A program made the position numbers and the translations under genes. Positions 63,116 through 64,000 of a DNA stretch of 64,000 nt are shown here, piece by piece. Where the stretch lies: the NCBI GenBank assembly GCA_028571685.1, contig CM053154.1:9151501-9215500 (forward strand), given 5' to 3'. The notes under the pieces are model-generated. The model did not search any database, was not told where the DNA came from, and was given only the letters and a program-made list of their open reading frames with translations. Source of the DNA: Heterohyrax brucei. Its lineage: Eukaryota; Chordata; Mammalia; Hyracoidea; Procaviidae. Within the stretch, counting starts at the first letter, position 1. The number at the start of each line of letters is the position of its first letter.

Positions 63116-63957
63116 CCTAAACCTGCCCTTTTCCCAGGAAGTCATGTGGCTTCCTGCAAAACCTAGAAAGCACCCTTTGAAGCTTGAAGGATACAGTTTT
63201 AGAAATGAAAGGGGGTTCTGCCTCATACAGCACGTAATGAGGTGCTGGAGTTCATGATAATGGTGAGAACGAGCATGCGCTGAAAACAGACATAGATTCA
63301 AGACTATTTCATGGTCTTGCTCCTCAGACTGAGCTGTGCAGCCCCAGGGGCAGAGGGCAGTAGATGGAGTGGAGCAAAGATGAGGCCAGCAGCACCACAG
63401 GGAACACTGGAGGGGGCAGAGTGGCTAGGGAACCTCCTTCTTTCCTAACCCAAGCTCAAATCATTCCATTATATTTTTCCCATCCAAAATTGTCATAAAA
63501 TTTCATTGCTAAAAAAAATATATCTACATTAAGTTTAAAAGCTATGGTTTATGGTGAATCATTTTTTTGCCTGCTGGAGGCAGGAATGTTGAGGTACTCA
63601 GAGATACGCATAAGGGAAGTGCTTACCTCCCTGCTGGGCCCTGTATCTTTCTGCATCTGGCCTGAAGCCTGGTATGACCCAAGGGGACATTGTTAGGTCC
63701 ATGGAGCACAGACTTTTCCTTCTCAGTTAATGTCCACCAAGCGAGAAGTCTGGACAGGCCGTCTCCTGGGTTTGCACAATCACTCTGTCCACTGATCAGC
63801 ATTACACAACCGTGGAAAGGCAGGAGGAGCATGGTCCATGAGTTCAAGTCCTGCCGCCCCTCTTACTTGCTTGGGTGGTGACAGGGACTCTCCAAGCCCT
63901 CCTTCCACGACAGGGAGAGAGAGAAGACACCACCCATGCTGCAGAATGCTGCTGTTG
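63116..63957. other. Unassigned non-coding DNA
   Basis: Nothing recognised; overlapping frames at 63.6-63.97 kb lie on both strands. Confidence 0.35.
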
Positions 63958-64000
63958 CGAGCTGTCAAGAGTCACTTGTGACTCACGGCGACCTCCTGTG
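63958..64000 (-). mobile_element. AfroSINE (long variant) tail, minus strand, cut by window edge
   Basis: GAGCTGTCAAGAGTCACTTG then TGACTCACGGCGACCTCCTG: the start of an RTE-like tail in reverse. The rest lies beyond the window. Confidence 0.75.

Overview
The window looks like non-coding nuclear DNA from a mammal of the Afrotheria, most likely a paenungulate such as an elephant. The diagnosis rests on interspersed repeats. About 40 copies or fragments of the tRNA-headed AfroSINE family are present on both strands. Several pieces of an RTE-clade LINE share the AfroSINE 3' tail. L1 3' untranslated regions of the type I know from elephant recur, together with solo LTRs of a MaLR-like family. Family assignments are from memory of these repeats, not from a database search.

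I find no host protein-coding gene, rRNA, tRNA, known ncRNA or CRISPR array. The open frames of 60-350 codons are chance frames, frames through tandem repeats, or remnants of retroelement proteins. The only recognisable protein sequence is the decayed C-terminal part of an RTE reverse transcriptase polyprotein (about 2.0-2.7 kb) and an antisense L1 ORF2 remnant (about 14.5-16.6 kb). The window is therefore intergenic or deep intronic.

Layout. 0-17.5 kb is repeat-dense: nested L1, RTE, LTR and SINE insertions at 0.8-3.7 kb, LTRs at 5.8 and 7.8 kb, an RTE tail at 9.7 kb and a 3.3 kb minus-strand L1 at 13.3-16.6 kb carrying two SINEs. 17.6-18.5 kb is an apparently perfect 8-bp tandem array of about 110 copies. 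18.9 kb has a CRE-like site plus inverted CCAAT box. 24.1-29.8 kb is free of AfroSINEs. It holds a block that looks like conserved developmental regulatory DNA (about 26.95-27.6 kb) and, next to it, a 24-bp minisatellite (28.0-28.7 kb). 29.8-47.4 kb is again rich in SINEs, RTE, L1, L2 and hAT fragments. 47.4-51.6 kb is SINE-poor. 51.6-58.9 kb has layered insertions: L1 inside an LTR, an LTR inside an AfroSINE, and a SINE trio. 59.0-64.0 kb has two more regulatory-looking blocks (59.7 and 62.0 kb) and ends inside a SINE.

No new gene system is visible. The most unusual local structures are: a 52-bp segment present twice with one mismatch, one copy inside an L1 3' UTR; the GC-rich 8-bp array; MaLR-like LTRs inserted into Afrotherian elements; and several AT-rich blocks with homeodomain-type sites that may be conserved enhancers.
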